In this document: positions 1 through 8,965 of the stretch, one piece after another
Layout of the letters: the number at the start of each line of letters is the position of its first letter
Numbering within the stretch: the stretch's first letter is position 1
From: Chryseobacterium koreense CCUG 49689
GTDB lineage: Bacteria > Bacteroidota > Bacteroidia > Flavobacteriales > Weeksellaceae
NCBI RefSeq assembly: GCF_001045435.1
Contig: NZ_LFNG01000004.1
Span: 1 to 64,000 of the forward strand
DNA: 64,000 nt
Direction: 5' to 3'
The notes under the pieces: model-generated
Told to the model about the DNA's origin: nothing
What the model saw: only the letters and a program-made list of their open reading frames with translations
Database searches by the model: none
Made by a program: the position numbers and the translations under genes

Positions 1-20
1 GTAATGAATATGATTTGAGG

Positions 21-83
21 CATGTTTTGTTTCTAACAAAAAAAACTTCTCCATTTCTGAAGAAGTTTCTATGATATTTGTCG
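21..83. repeat. Direct repeat, copy A (terminator-bearing)
   Basis: This stretch is nearly identical to 889-950. A 25-bp core with the hairpin is exact, and the following 13 bp (atgatatttgtcg) are exact after a single mismatch. Similarity continues weakly upstream to about position 10. Copy A lies at the 3' end of a truncated minus-strand gene and supplies its last four codons and stop. Copy B lies directly behind secA. The two copies bracket about 800 bp with two genes. Confidence 0.85.
44..68 (-). terminator. Rho-independent terminator in repeat copy A
   Basis: The arms aacttct (44-50) and agaagtt (61-67) pair around a 10-nt loop. Read on the minus strand the stem is followed by a run of eight T. 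It would end the transcript of the lipoprotein/truncated-gene pair. Confidence 0.75.
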
Positions 84-263
84 TTTACTATTGTAATTAG
101 AAAATACCCGGTCATACAATATTGGAGTCACCATCTGGCTTTTGTCAAGATATACAAGCAAACTGTCCATTGATTGCGTATATGTTTTTGTCTGCGACAC
201 AACAAATACTACCGAAAAATTACAGAAAATAATCTGTAGGAGTCGTGTGTAAAATTTTTTCAT
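69..263 (-). pseudogene. Truncated secreted protein, N-terminal fragment
   Basis: This 64-aa frame starts with a Sec signal peptide (basic MKK start, hydrophobic stretch, then FVVSQ). It continues with MDSLLVYLDKSQM and TPILYDRVFS, which I recall as typical of the mature N-terminus of much longer secreted Bacteroidota proteins of unknown role. The frame then enters repeat copy A, which contributes the last residues RQIS and the stop. It is probably a gene cut at the repeat junction. It lies 4 bp behind the lipoprotein gene and could be cotranscribed with it. The family assignment is from memory; the truncation is an inference from length and the repeat. Confidence 0.55.
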
Positions 264-267
264 GATT

Positions 268-822
268 TTAATGGTTTAGGGTGGTGTAATTAATGTCAAA
301 TCTACCTTCTTTAATTTCGATAATTTCTCCGGTGTTACTATTCTTTAATGATGAAGAAAATTGACCGGAATAAATACCTAATAAATAATCAAATCGGGTT
401 ATTTTTACTATACCGGAATTGTTAGAAGAAGTAAAATAATTACCACTTCCATCCTTATATGCTATCGTGTTTGATGAATTTAATTGATATTCTCCTATGC
501 CTTGAGATAAATTCTCTAAATTAATTGATAATGAATTTTTAGTGGAATGGTTAGTTATCAATAAATCCCATGTGTCATTGCCTACTGGCGGAAAATTGAA
601 ATTTGGCCCAACACTCGAGAGTAGTCCGTAGAGCGGTTGCCCCCCAATACTTTGACTGCCATTCTTTGGAATTAAAACTTTTCCGTTTACCAGGCAACCG
701 GCGGTGTTTGCCCCCGAAGTGGTTGCAGCCGGTAATACATCTTGCGGCGTAGCATCATTGGAAGAATTTCTACCACATGAGAGCACGACAAAAAGAAAGA
801 GTAAAAGAAAGACTGTTTTCAT
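268..822 (-). CDS. DUF6252-like lipoprotein
   Basis: The 184-aa protein has a lipoprotein signal peptide with lipobox VLSC (Cys16), so it should be anchored in a membrane facing the periplasm or surface. After a Ser/Thr/Asn-rich linker comes GANTAGCLVNGKVLIPK, the N-terminal hallmark of the DUF6252 group, in which a small beta-rich domain follows. The C-terminal IIEIKEGRFDI fits the same group. Function is unknown. It sits between the two copies of the terminator repeat, downstream of secA, and so may be an insertion at that site. Confidence 0.7.
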   Translation of the reverse strand: MKTVFLLLFLFVVLSCGRNSSNDATPQDVLPAATTSGANTAGCLVNGKVLIPKNGSQSIGGQPLYGLLSSVGPNFNFPPVGNDTWDLLITNHSTKNSLSINLENLSQGIGEYQLNSSNTIAYKDGSGNYFTSSNNSGIVKITRFDYLLGIYSGQFSSSLKNSNTGEIIEIKEGRFDINYTTLNH

Positions 823-888
823 AAGATTTTATAATTTGTGGTTGTTGAAAATTTACAATATTCTTCATACAATGGTTATTATGTGAAG

Positions 889-950
889 CATGTTTTTTTC
901 AATAACAAAAAACTTCTCCATTTCTGAAGAAGTTTTTATGATATTTGTCG
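889..950. repeat. Direct repeat, copy B (terminator-bearing)
   Basis: Partner of 21-83. It sits 8 bp from the secA stop codon and contains the secA terminator, so this is probably the original location and copy A the duplicate. Confidence 0.85.
911..934 (-). terminator. secA terminator
   Basis: The arms aacttct (911-917) and agaagtt (928-934) form a hairpin. On the minus strand it is followed by a T-rich tract. It lies just behind the secA stop codon. Confidence 0.8.
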
Positions 951-957
951 CTGTTTC

Positions 958-3900
958 TTACGCCGGAATTTCTCCTTTGAATAAGAACGAAACAATTTCC
1001 TTGTTTACTTTTTCCACCATTTCGCTGAAAAGGTAGTAGGATTCCTGTTTGTAAATCACAAGCGGATCTTTCTGCTCATAAACCGCACCTTGTGAAGAAC
1101 GTCTCAAATCATCCATTTCTCTCAAGTGAAGTTTCCAGTTTTCATCGATGATGGCGAGTGAAATGTTCTTTTCGAAGTCGTTTACCAATGAGTCACAATG
1201 TGTTTCGTAAGCTTCTTTCAAATCCGTTACAATGGTCATGGTTTTAATTCCATCTGTAAACGGAACCTGGATCATCTTAAACATCGAACCTTGGTTTTGA
1301 TAAACGTTTTCAATGATTGGGAACGATTTTTCTTTCAACAGATTTAGCTTCATCTGGTAATCTTCGGAAGCCGCTTTGAACACGATATTCGTCAATTCTT
1401 GAACCTGTTTGGTCTTGAAGTCATTTTCAGAAACTGGTGCTTCCATGGTGAAATTTTTGATGATTTCATATTCGAAATCTTTGTAATCACCTTCTATTTT
1501 CGTTTTGGTAACGATGGATTGCGCCACATCAAAAATCATGTTGGAAATATCATATTTCAAGTGGTCGCCGAACAATGCGTTTTTTCTTCGTTTGTAGATC
1601 ACGTCACGCTGTTTGTTCATCACGTCGTCATATTCCAACAATCTTTTTCGGATACCAAAGTTGTTTTCTTCTACTTTTTTCTGTGCTCTTTCAATGGACT
1701 TGGAAATCATGGAATGTTGAATCACTTCACCTTCTTTATGGCCCATTCTGTCCATCATTTTCGCGATTCTTTCTGAACCGAAAAGTCGCATCAAGTTATC
1801 CTCCAAAGAAACATAGAATTGTGAACTTCCCGGATCTCCCTGTCTTCCGGCACGACCTCTCAACTGTCTGTCAACACGTCTGGAATCGTGTCTTTCAGTT
1901 CCGATGATTGCCAAACCGCCGTTCTTCTTAACGTCACCCTGCAATTTGATGTCGGTACCACGACCTGCCATATTCGTTGCTATGGTAACCACTCCGGGTC
2001 CTCCTGCTAAAGCAACAATTTCAGCTTCTTTTGCGTGGAGTTTCGCATTCAGTACATTGTGTTGGATTTTTCTTAATTGAAGCGCTCTGGACAATAATTG
2101 GGAGATTTCTACCGAAGTTGTTCCCACCAGAACAGGTCTTCCCTGTGCAGTGAGTCTTTCGATTTCTTCGATGACCGCGTTGTATTTTTCACGGTTGGTT
2201 TTGTAAACCAAATCTTGTCTGTCATCTCGCTGAATTGGTCGGTTGGTTGGAATTACTACCACGTCAAGTTTGTAGATTTCCCAAAGCTCACCGGCTTCTG
2301 TTTCCGCAGTACCGGTCATTCCCGCCAATTTGTTATACATACGGAAGTAATTCTGAAGCGTAATGGTAGCAAAAGTTTGTGTTGCTGCTTCGATTTTCAC
2401 GTTTTCTTTCGCTTCAATCGCTTGGTGAAGTCCATCGGAATAACGTCTTCCTTCCATGATCCGTCCGGTTTGTTCGTCCACGATTTTCACTTCGCCATCA
2501 ATCACCACGTATTCATCATCTTTTTCAAATAAAGTGTAGGCTTTCAATAATTGGTTTAAAGTGTGAACCCTTTCAGATTTTACCGCGAAATCACCAAACA
2601 ATTTCTCTTTGGCTTCAAATTCTTCTTCCTTGCTGAGGCCTTTAGATTCCAGTTCTGCAATTTCGGTAGCGATATCTTGAAGGACGAAGAAATCTTTGTC
2701 CTCATTTCCTGCGGACATATATTCAACACCTTTGTCGGTCAAATCGATTTGGTTGTTTTTCTCATCGATGACGAAGTAAAGGTCTTTGTCAACAATCGGC
2801 ATATCACGGTTGTTGTCCTGCATGTATTGTCCTTCCACTTTTTGAAGAAGTGCTTTGTTTCCACTTTCTGAAAGGAATTTAATCAGCTGTCGGTTTTTCG
2901 GCAAACCTCTGTAAGCCTGCAAAAGTTTGAATCCACCTTCTTTGGTATTTCCGGCAGCGATCAATTTTTTGGCTTCGTTGAAGATGTGGGAAACGGTTTT
3001 TTTCTGAACTTCCACGATTCGGTCTACCGATGGTTTCAAAGTATCAAATTCCTGCCGGTCTCCCTGCGGAACGGGTCCGGAAATAATCAACGGCGTTCTG
3101 GCATCATCTACCAAAACGGAATCCACCTCATCCACGATGGCGAAATTTAATTCTCCCTGAACCAATTCGTCTGGTGAAGTCACCATGTTGTCTCTCAAAT
3201 AATCGAAACCGAATTCGTTATTGGTACCGTAAGTAATATCGGATTGATATGCTTTTCGCCTTGCATCAGAATTCGGCTGGTGATTGTCAATACAATCGAT
3301 GGACAAACCGTGGAACTGATAAATTGGGCCCATCCAGGCGCAGTCACGTTTTGCCAAATAATCGTTTACGGTAACCACGTGAACTCCTCTCCCAGGAAGT
3401 GCATTCAAATAAATAGGCAGGGTTCCTACCAAGGTTTTACCTTCGCCGGTCGCCATTTCCGCAATTTTACCGCTGTGTAAAACGACTCCACCAATGAACT
3501 GAACATCATAATGGACCATGTCCCAAGTCACTGCAGTTCCTGCCGCATCCCATTTATTTTTCCAGATTGCGGTTTCTCCCTGCACTTCAACGAAATCTTT
3601 AGTTGAAGCAAGTTCTTTATCCATTTCGGTAGCGGTTACTTTGATTTCACCGTTTACTGCAAGCCTTTTTGCGGTTTCTTTGACGAGTGCAAATGCTTCC
3701 GGAAGAATATCATTCAGCACTTTTTCCTCGATTTCGTAAGAATCTTTCTTTAAACTTTCAATTTTTGCGAAGAGCGCTTCTTTTTCGTCCACATTGCTGG
3801 ATTTTTTGATTTGCTCTTTCAGATCGTTGATTTGCGAACTGATATTAGCGGTTGCCGCTTTAATTTTTTCTTTGAATTCGGTAGTTTTCGCCCTTAAACC

Positions 3901-4029
3901 ATCATCAGTAAGTTCCTGGATTTTTGGTTCTGCGGCTTTTATTTTTGTTAAAACTTTTTTTACTTCCTTAAGGTCGGCGGCATTTTTGTCACCTAGGAAA
4001 CCTCTCAGAACTTTGTCTAATAAACCCAT
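958..4029 (-). CDS. secA: Preprotein translocase ATPase SecA
   Basis: SecA is the cytosolic motor that drives unfolded preproteins through SecYEG. The protein is 1023 aa, longer than the about 900 aa of E. coli SecA, as is usual in Bacteroidota. The extra length includes an N-terminal coiled-coil-like segment (about 50-105) and an insertion after the first ATPase motifs. Visible motifs are [11 protein letters not shown] (Walker A, about 192-202), [20 protein letters not shown] (Walker B and following), [12 protein letters not shown] and [10 protein letters not shown] (motifs V and VI). The C-terminus ends FKGEIPA and lacks the zinc-binding Cys cluster found in proteobacterial SecA. The DUF2795 gene lies 88 bp upstream. 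Confidence 0.98.
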   Translation of the reverse strand: MGLLDKVLRGFLGDKNAADLKEVKKVLTKIKAAEPKIQELTDDGLRAKTTEFKEKIKAATANISSQINDLKEQIKKSSNVDEKEALFAKIESLKKDSYEIEEKVLNDILPEAFALVKETAKRLAVNGEIKVTATEMDKELASTKDFVEVQGETAIWKNKWDAAGTAVTWDMVHYDVQFIGGVVLHSGKIAEMATGEGKTLVGTLPIYLNALPGRGVHVVTVNDYLAKRDCAWMGPIYQFHGLSIDCIDNHQPNSDARRKAYQSDITYGTNNEFGFDYLRDNMVTSPDELVQGELNFAIVDEVDSVLVDDARTPLIISGPVPQGDRQEFDTLKPSVDRIVEVQKKTVSHIFNEAKKLIAAGNTKEGGFKLLQAYRGLPKNRQLIKFLSESGNKALLQKVEGQYMQDNNRDMPIVDKDLYFVIDEKNNQIDLTDKGVEYMSAGNEDKDFFVLQDIATEIAELESKGLSKEEEFEAKEKLFGDFAVKSERVHTLNQLLKAYTLFEKDDEYVVIDGEVKIVDEQTGRIMEGRRYSDGLHQAIEAKENVKIEAATQTFATITLQNYFRMYNKLAGMTGTAETEAGELWEIYKLDVVVIPTNRPIQRDDRQDLVYKTNREKYNAVIEEIERLTAQGRPVLVGTTSVEISQLLSRALQLRKIQHNVLNAKLHAKEAEIVALAGGPGVVTIATNMAGRGTDIKLQGDVKKNGGLAIIGTERHDSRRVDRQLRGRAGRQGDPGSSQFYVSLEDNLMRLFGSERIAKMMDRMGHKEGEVIQHSMISKSIERAQKKVEENNFGIRKRLLEYDDVMNKQRDVIYKRRKNALFGDHLKYDISNMIFDVAQSIVTKTKIEGDYKDFEYEIIKNFTMEAPVSENDFKTKQVQELTNIVFKAASEDYQMKLNLLKEKSFPIIENVYQNQGSMFKMIQVPFTDGIKTMTIVTDLKEAYETHCDSLVNDFEKNISLAIIDENWKLHLREMDDLRRSSQGAVYEQKDPLVIYKQESYYLFSEMVEKVNKEIVSFLFKGEIPA

Positions 4030-4117
4030 ATTTGCTTTTGGCTTTTAGCGTTTGGCTAATCGCATTGTTTGTTATATAAAAATGGCTAAAGGCAAGTCGC
4101 CAGAAGCCATATGCTAA

Positions 4118-4339
4118 TTAATATTCGTCTTCGTTCCAGAGGAAATCCTCGTCGGTTGGATAGTCGCTCCAGACCTCTTCAATTGATTCGTAGATTTCAC
4201 CTTCGTCTTCGATTGCCTGCAGGTTTTCAACCACCTCCATCGGTGCACCCGTTCTGATTGCGTAATCAATAAGTTCTGCCTTTGTCATTGGCCAAGGTGC
4301 GTCACTTAGATAAGATGCTAATTCTAATGTCCAGTACAT
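4118..4339 (-). CDS. DUF2795 family small acidic protein
   Basis: This 73-aa, very acidic protein (about a quarter Asp/Glu) contains LASYLSDAPWPMTKAELIDYA, the core of the DUF2795 family, a small helical domain of unknown function found in many bacteria. It has no signal peptide or membrane segment, so it is cytosolic. It lies just upstream of secA on the same strand, and a promoter-like pair of boxes precedes it. A link with secretion is only suggested by position. Confidence 0.8.
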   Translation of the reverse strand: MYWTLELASYLSDAPWPMTKAELIDYAIRTGAPMEVVENLQAIEDEGEIYESIEEVWSDYPTDEDFLWNEDEY

Positions 4340-4353
4340 AAATTAAATTTTTG

Positions 4354-4382
4354 CAAAAGTAAAAAATTAGGTGAGAAATCAA
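4354..4382 (-). promoter_or_regulatory. Candidate promoter for DUF2795-secA
   Basis: On the minus strand TACTTTTG (4354-4361) matches the Bacteroidota -7 consensus TAnnTTTG. A TTG (4380-4382) lies 18 nt upstream, within the usual 17-23 nt spacing. The -7 box is 14 bp from the start codon. Confidence 0.55.
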
Positions 4383-4469
4383 AGCGTTTCACCGCTGATT
4401 TTTAGCGTTTTGCTGATTTCTCCCGGCAAATTGCCTGATTGTTTGAAAATAATTGCAAATTACCATTTG

Positions 4470-5498
4470 CTAATCGGCATTTCTCAAAAACCATTCCACA
4501 AATTTTTTTGTGCCATTTTGGAATTTTGTGCTCGGGTTGTAGCCCAATAAAGTTTTGGCTTTTGTAATGTCTGCATTGGTTTTTGGCACATCTCCGGGCT
4601 GGACCGGCAGGATTTTTTTTGCAGATTTTTTTTCCAAATGACTTTCCAGGATAGAAACCATCTCTTCCAGCTCAATTACTTCATTTTCGCCAAGGTTCAC
4701 AATTTCATAAACATCGTCATGGGTTTCCAGGTAATGGATCGATTTCATGATTCCATCAATGATATCGTCGATATAAGTGTAATCTCTGGAAGTAGAACCA
4801 TCGCCGTAGAAAGGGATTTTCTTATTTTCAAAAATCAGTTTGGTAAATTTATGGATCGCTAAATCAGGTCTTTGTCTCGGTCCGTAAACCGTAAAAAACC
4901 TTAACTGAATGATGTCTATTTTGTAAAGATGATGATAGACGTGACCTAAAATTTCCACACATTTTTTGGTAGCGGCATATGGTGAAATAGGGTGGTCCAC
5001 TGAATCGGTTTCTGCAAAAGGAATGGTTTTTCTTTCGCCATAAACGCTTGAACTAGAGGCGCAAATAAATTTATTAATCTTAAATTCCCTGCATAGTTCC
5101 CACAAATTCATTGTTCCTTTCACGTTCACTTCCTCATATTCGAGCGGTCTTTCAATGGAAGGGCGCACTCCGGCCAACGCCGCCAAATGGATGACCTGGT
5201 CTATTTTATGTTTTTGAAAGATTTTCTCTAAACCATTTTTATCTCTAATGTCTTGATAATAAAGTTGATATTTTTTGCGTGAAGTTTCGAAAATCAGCTT
5301 CTGGATGTCATGGCTTTTATTTGAAAATTTAAATTCTTGACCAATACCCACTGATTCCAAGGTGTTTTTCACTTTGATTTTGTAGTCATAGAAATCATCA
5401 AAATTGTCAATATTAATGACAGAATGTCCGTTTTTCAGAAGATGCTCTACGAGGTGCGAACCGATAAATCCGCTTCCGCCGGTGACGAGGTAATGCAT
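4470..5498 (-). CDS. NAD-dependent epimerase (UDP-glucuronate 4-epimerase-like)
   Basis: The 342-aa protein is an extended short-chain dehydrogenase/reductase. It begins with the Rossmann motif GGSGFIGSHL (about 7-16) and has a catalytic YAATK (YxxxK) preceded by the SSSSVYG strand. The sequence RFFTVYGPRQRPDLAIHKF is typical of the UDP-glucuronate 4-epimerase/CapI subgroup. It would convert a nucleotide sugar for surface polysaccharide. The polysaccharide flippase, glycosyltransferase and lipid-linked sugar transferase lie elsewhere in the window rather than next to it. Exact substrate is uncertain; UDP-galactose or dTDP-sugar epimerases are alternatives. Confidence 0.85.
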   Translation of the reverse strand: MHYLVTGGSGFIGSHLVEHLLKNGHSVINIDNFDDFYDYKIKVKNTLESVGIGQEFKFSNKSHDIQKLIFETSRKKYQLYYQDIRDKNGLEKIFQKHKIDQVIHLAALAGVRPSIERPLEYEEVNVKGTMNLWELCREFKINKFICASSSSVYGERKTIPFAETDSVDHPISPYAATKKCVEILGHVYHHLYKIDIIQLRFFTVYGPRQRPDLAIHKFTKLIFENKKIPFYGDGSTSRDYTYIDDIIDGIMKSIHYLETHDDVYEIVNLGENEVIELEEMVSILESHLEKKSAKKILPVQPGDVPKTNADITKAKTLLGYNPSTKFQNGTKKFVEWFLRNAD

Positions 5499-5942
5499 GG
5501 TGTATGGGTTGTGGATTTTATTTGTCTGAGTAATGGCCTAAAATGGAAAGAACCAAAACAATGACTCCGTTTCTTTAATTAGATAATCAAGTTGATCTTT
5601 CGATTTGTTATTCTGCTCATCCTGATGAATAGCGTTATTTCAAATTCGGATCTACCTTTTCGCTTACACTCACATTATACTTTCCGATATTTTATTCTAA
5701 ACAAATGTTTCGAACTTCTTCTTAAAATATTCAGGATTAGTTTGTTTTCTTCTATTTCCCTCAATAATTTTAAAATTTAAGGATTCGGAATCTACTTACA
5801 TCCCAACTTTGAAACCCCTCAGTATCCTTTTGTAAGTGAAACGTCGCATTTCTTTTTGTAATGTTTCCATCACATTTATTTTATACAAAAATACAAATTA
5901 AAACTTCAAATTTTATTCCTTAAATTTACTCAAAATTCTCAC
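5499..5942. other. Intergenic region between divergent genes
   Basis: This 444-bp region holds no complete gene. On the minus strand a short open stretch (5538-5633, 31 codons, polar and Gln/Asn/Lys-rich, no start codon) could be a decayed gene end, but I cannot assign it. The last 40 bp before 5943 are AT-rich and contain TAAATTTA, a weak -7-like box for the plus-strand gene. Confidence 0.5.
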
Positions 5943-6734
5943 ATGCACTTTCACGGACAAATCCTAAAAATGACCACCCAAAACGGGAAACCCATCCAAT
6001 ATTTTCTTAATCTTTCAAACGACTTAATCAGCATGAATCAGTTGATTGGAAGGAAAATTAAAATAAAACACGTTGGTTATCAATGTGTAAACTGCGGTAG
6101 AGACGAAAAAATCTTCAGAATGGGTTTTTGTAAAAAATGTTTTTTTGAAAGTCCATATGCAAGCGATACCATTATTCGCCCGGAACTTTCCACGGCACAT
6201 CTCGGAATTGAGGAAAGGGATTTGGAAGTGGAAAAGGAAATCCAGCTTCAGCCACACGTGGTTTACCTCGCCTACACCGGAGATGTAAAAGTGGGGGTGA
6301 CGCGGGAATCCCAGATTCCAACCCGTTGGATTGATCAGGGCGCCACCTTTGCATTGCCGATTGCAAGAACCCAAAACCGATATGAAGCGGGAATGATTGA
6401 AGTCGCGCTGAAAGAACATCTTCCCGACAAAACCAACTGGCGAAAAATGTTGGAGGATGATTTTGAGGATGAATTGGATTTGGCGGATTTTCGGGAGAAG
6501 GTCGCCCAATATTTTCCGGAGGGTTTCAAAAATTTCTATTCTGAGCAAGGTGAAATCATGAAATTTGATTATCCCTATGAAAAACCTGAAAAAATCAGCG
6601 CATTCACCCTGGACAAAAACCCCGAATTCGAGGCGGTATTAAATGGAATTAAAGGTCAATATCTTTCCTTCGATGGCGGAAACTTCATGAACGTGAGAAA
6701 CCACGAAGGTTATGTAATTGAACTGGAGGTGTAA
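5943..6734 (+). CDS. DUF2797 protein with zinc knuckle and GIY-YIG-like domain
   Basis: The 263-aa protein belongs to DUF2797. An N-terminal beta domain is followed by a four-Cys zinc knuckle (CVNC at 48-51, CKKC at 63-66). The segment from VYLAYTGDVKVGVT (about 107-120) to TRW resembles the first strands of a GIY-YIG nuclease fold. The usual GIY and YIG triads are not intact, so nuclease activity is doubtful. No signal peptide is seen; it is probably a cytosolic nucleic-acid-binding protein. The minus-strand gene that follows converges on it with a 6-bp gap. Confidence 0.8.
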   Translation: MHFHGQILKMTTQNGKPIQYFLNLSNDLISMNQLIGRKIKIKHVGYQCVNCGRDEKIFRMGFCKKCFFESPYASDTIIRPELSTAHLGIEERDLEVEKEIQLQPHVVYLAYTGDVKVGVTRESQIPTRWIDQGATFALPIARTQNRYEAGMIEVALKEHLPDKTNWRKMLEDDFEDELDLADFREKVAQYFPEGFKNFYSEQGEIMKFDYPYEKPEKISAFTLDKNPEFEAVLNGIKGQYLSFDGGNFMNVRNHEGYVIELEV

Positions 6735-6740
6735 ACAGAG

Positions 6741-7088
6741 CTAGTCGATATTATACTCCTCCTTTTCCTCAAAAGGGATTTGACGCAGGAAATTTCCAAA
6801 TTCCGGACCTTCGTAATTGCTTTCCGAACCATAGGAATCGAGGATTGTTGCTTTGATGCCGTCTTTATCCTCTAAAATATAAAGAACCGCATTGTCATCG
6901 GCGCTGCTCATGCCTTCGAAACGGTAAGATTTCACGATGCAAAGATCATTTGGCGAGCTATATATTTTTTCATTTTCGCCCAGAACCATTTGGTGGCGGT
7001 CATTCATCCGGATTTCTTTGGTAATTCCTCTATTGCGCAAAGTATTGTAAACCTCGGAAAGTGGTTTTAAGTGATGATTATTTTCCAT
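6741..7088 (-). CDS. Conserved hypothetical protein (RFEGM-DD family)
   Basis: This 115-aa soluble protein contains SYRFEGMSSADDNAVLYIL and KATILDSYGS. I recall these from a short Bacteroidota family that is often labelled phosphoribosylpyrophosphate synthetase in databases. It has none of the PRPP-synthetase motifs, so that label is not supported. It is acidic with no signal peptide. Function is unknown. Confidence 0.7.
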   Translation of the reverse strand: MENNHHLKPLSEVYNTLRNRGITKEIRMNDRHQMVLGENEKIYSSPNDLCIVKSYRFEGMSSADDNAVLYILEDKDGIKATILDSYGSESNYEGPEFGNFLRQIPFEEKEEYNID

Positions 7089-7154
7089 GATATTTTTGAT
7101 TTTGGTGCAAGTAAAATTACGAAAATATGAACTTGAAAAAGAATAAAACGATCA

Positions 7155-8399
7155 TTAAATAAAAAAATGAGCCACGGTATAGATCAGCAAACCGACCAAT
7201 CCGCCCACTAAAGTGCCGTTGACACGGATGAATTGCAGGTCTTTTCCCACTTCCAGTTCCAGTTTTTCAGAGAGTTCTTTTCCCTGCCAGTTTCCAATCG
7301 TGTTGCTGATTAATTCGCCAAACTGATGGGTGTTTTTCAGGATATATTTGTAAGCCGTGACACGGATCCAGTGGTCTATTTTCTGCTGAAGATCTTCGTC
7401 AGATTTCAGGCTTTGTGAAAGTTCGGCCAAATTTTTCTTGACGTAATTTTTCAGCGCCGAGTCTTCTTCAGCCAACTCATTTGAGAGCGTTTTCTTAATC
7501 GATTGCCAAATGTCTTTCGAATATTGTTGCAGTTTTTCCTCTTTCAGAAAATCATTTTTAATGCCTTGGAATTCATTTTCCCATTTTTGCTCAGTTTGAA
7601 CTTCTTGAGCAAAAGCATACAATTTTTTTGTGATTTCGGCCCTTAATTGGTGATTTTCATCGTTTTCGACCTCGTCAAAATATTTCGTGAGACCGGAAGT
7701 TATTTTCTCTGCAATGGCATCATCCACAAATTTTGGAACCAAAAAATAACTTTCTTTTTTCACTCTTTCCTGCACCATTTCGCGGTTTTGGATCACATAA
7801 TCCTTTATTTGTTTGGAGAGATTGGTGATTAACCGCTGATGGTCGTTCTTGATTAAGACATATTCTATTCCATTCCCAACAATTTTATTGATTTTCAGAT
7901 CATTGGACATCTCTTTTGCTTTTTTACCAATGAAATTCACAACCGCTGAATCATCAAGTTTGGCTAAAATATCCAAAACCACATTTGAAAGTTCACGAAC
8001 CAGATTTTGCTGGTTCCTCTCCTTTGAAAGCCATTCGCCAACGAAACCCGAAACCTTTAATTTTAAGATATATGGACGAATATTTTGTGGTGAAAGAAAA
8101 TTGTTCACCACGAAACTTCCCAGGTTGTCACCGATTCTTTCTTTGCTGTTCTCGATGAGGTTGGTGTGCGGAATTTTCAGTCCCAGCGGATAATTAAAAA
8201 GTGCGGTCACTGCAAACCAATCCGCCAAAGCTCCGACCATGGCCGCTTCTGAAAAAGCACGAATATAGCCGATCCAATGCGAATCATTTGTTTTCTGAAG
8301 TATGGTGGTAATGATGAAGATCACCGCCATCAGAAGAAAAAGTCCGGTGGCGAATGCCTTGAATTTGCGGAGCGAAATGCGTTTCTGTTGATCGTTCAT
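7155..8399 (-). CDS. DUF445 family inner-membrane protein
   Basis: The 414-aa protein has a hydrophobic helix near the N-terminus (about 15-35), the characteristic AFSEAAMVGALADWFAVTALF with a following PLGLKIPHTNLI, a long charged helical middle and a last membrane helix at the C-terminus (GLVGLLIYTVAHFF). This is the DUF445 layout (YjiN in E. coli), a membrane family of unknown function. It is divergent from msrB with only 29 bp between start codons, and a -7-like box (caaattta on the plus strand, 8406-8413) lies 7 bp from its start. Confidence 0.9.
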   Translation of the reverse strand: MNDQQKRISLRKFKAFATGLFLLMAVIFIITTILQKTNDSHWIGYIRAFSEAAMVGALADWFAVTALFNYPLGLKIPHTNLIENSKERIGDNLGSFVVNNFLSPQNIRPYILKLKVSGFVGEWLSKERNQQNLVRELSNVVLDILAKLDDSAVVNFIGKKAKEMSNDLKINKIVGNGIEYVLIKNDHQRLITNLSKQIKDYVIQNREMVQERVKKESYFLVPKFVDDAIAEKITSGLTKYFDEVENDENHQLRAEITKKLYAFAQEVQTEQKWENEFQGIKNDFLKEEKLQQYSKDIWQSIKKTLSNELAEEDSALKNYVKKNLAELSQSLKSDEDLQQKIDHWIRVTAYKYILKNTHQFGELISNTIGNWQGKELSEKLELEVGKDLQFIRVNGTLVGGLVGLLIYTVAHFFI

Positions 8400-8422
8400 T
8401 TAATTCAAATTTAGTAAATTTG
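8388..8422 (+). promoter_or_regulatory. Candidate promoter for msrB, facing that of DUF445
   Basis: TAAATTTG (8415-8422) fits TAnnTTTG, and a TTG (8388-8390) lies 24 nt upstream, one more than usual. The box ends only 6 bp before the msrB ATG at 8429, so the transcript would be almost leaderless. A mirror-image box for DUF445 sits at 8406-8413. Confidence 0.5.
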
Positions 8423-8428
8423 GGGGTA

Positions 8429-8959
8429 ATGAAATTTTTAGTTTCTATAATGCTACTTTTTTGTTTGCAAGCTTGTTCGCAAACACAGCAACCTATTAAA
8501 TCAACTTCAATGGAAAATTCTACCGCAAAAACCAATCCATATTACTCAAGAACAGATAGAACTTTGCTCACCGTGTCAAATGACGAGTGGAAAAAAATCC
8601 TTTCACCCGATCTGTATGCCGTTTCCAGAGAGGCGGCTACCGAAAGACCGCACACCGGAAAATACAACCAGTTTGACGAGAAAGGGGAATACTACTGCGC
8701 GGTTTGCGGAAATCACCTTTTCCGCTCGGATGCCAAATTCTCATCAACCTGCGGATGGCCGAGCTTTTTCGAGGCTGATAAAGAGGGCGTGATCTATAAA
8801 CGCGACACCTCCCATGGAATGGAGCGGATCGAGGTGCTGTGCAAAAGATGCGCATCACACCTCGGACACGTCTTCAATGACGGTCCAGAACCAACCGGAG
8901 TGCGGTTTTGCATGAATTCTATTAGTTTAGATTTTGTGGGAGATTCTGAGAAAAAATAA
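8429..8959 (+). CDS. msrB: Peptide-methionine (R)-S-oxide reductase MsrB, lipoprotein form
   Basis: MsrB reduces methionine-R-sulfoxide in damaged proteins. From the ATG at 8429 the protein is 176 aa and starts with a lipoprotein signal peptide (lipobox LQAC), so it is exported. The MsrB domain shows CAVCG and CKRCASHLGHVF (zinc ligands), CGWPSFF, and the catalytic Cys in RFCMNS near the C-terminus. A TTG nine bases upstream is a possible but less likely start because it overlaps the -7 promoter box. A periplasmic anchored MsrB fits defence of envelope proteins against oxidants. Confidence 0.95.
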   Translation: MKFLVSIMLLFCLQACSQTQQPIKSTSMENSTAKTNPYYSRTDRTLLTVSNDEWKKILSPDLYAVSREAATERPHTGKYNQFDEKGEYYCAVCGNHLFRSDAKFSSTCGWPSFFEADKEGVIYKRDTSHGMERIEVLCKRCASHLGHVFNDGPEPTGVRFCMNSISLDFVGDSEKK

Positions 8960-8965
8960 TTTTGC

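Noticed and set aside
1399-4048. Several plus-strand open frames of 70-145 codons opposite secA
   Set aside because: They are antisense shadows of a well-supported 1023-aa gene, with compositions rich in Phe, Cys and His that mirror its codons.
5592-5780. 62-codon plus-strand frame upstream of the DUF2797 gene
   Set aside because: Ile/Leu/Phe-rich AT-driven sequence with no recognisable family and no promoter; a small membrane peptide cannot be excluded but has no support.
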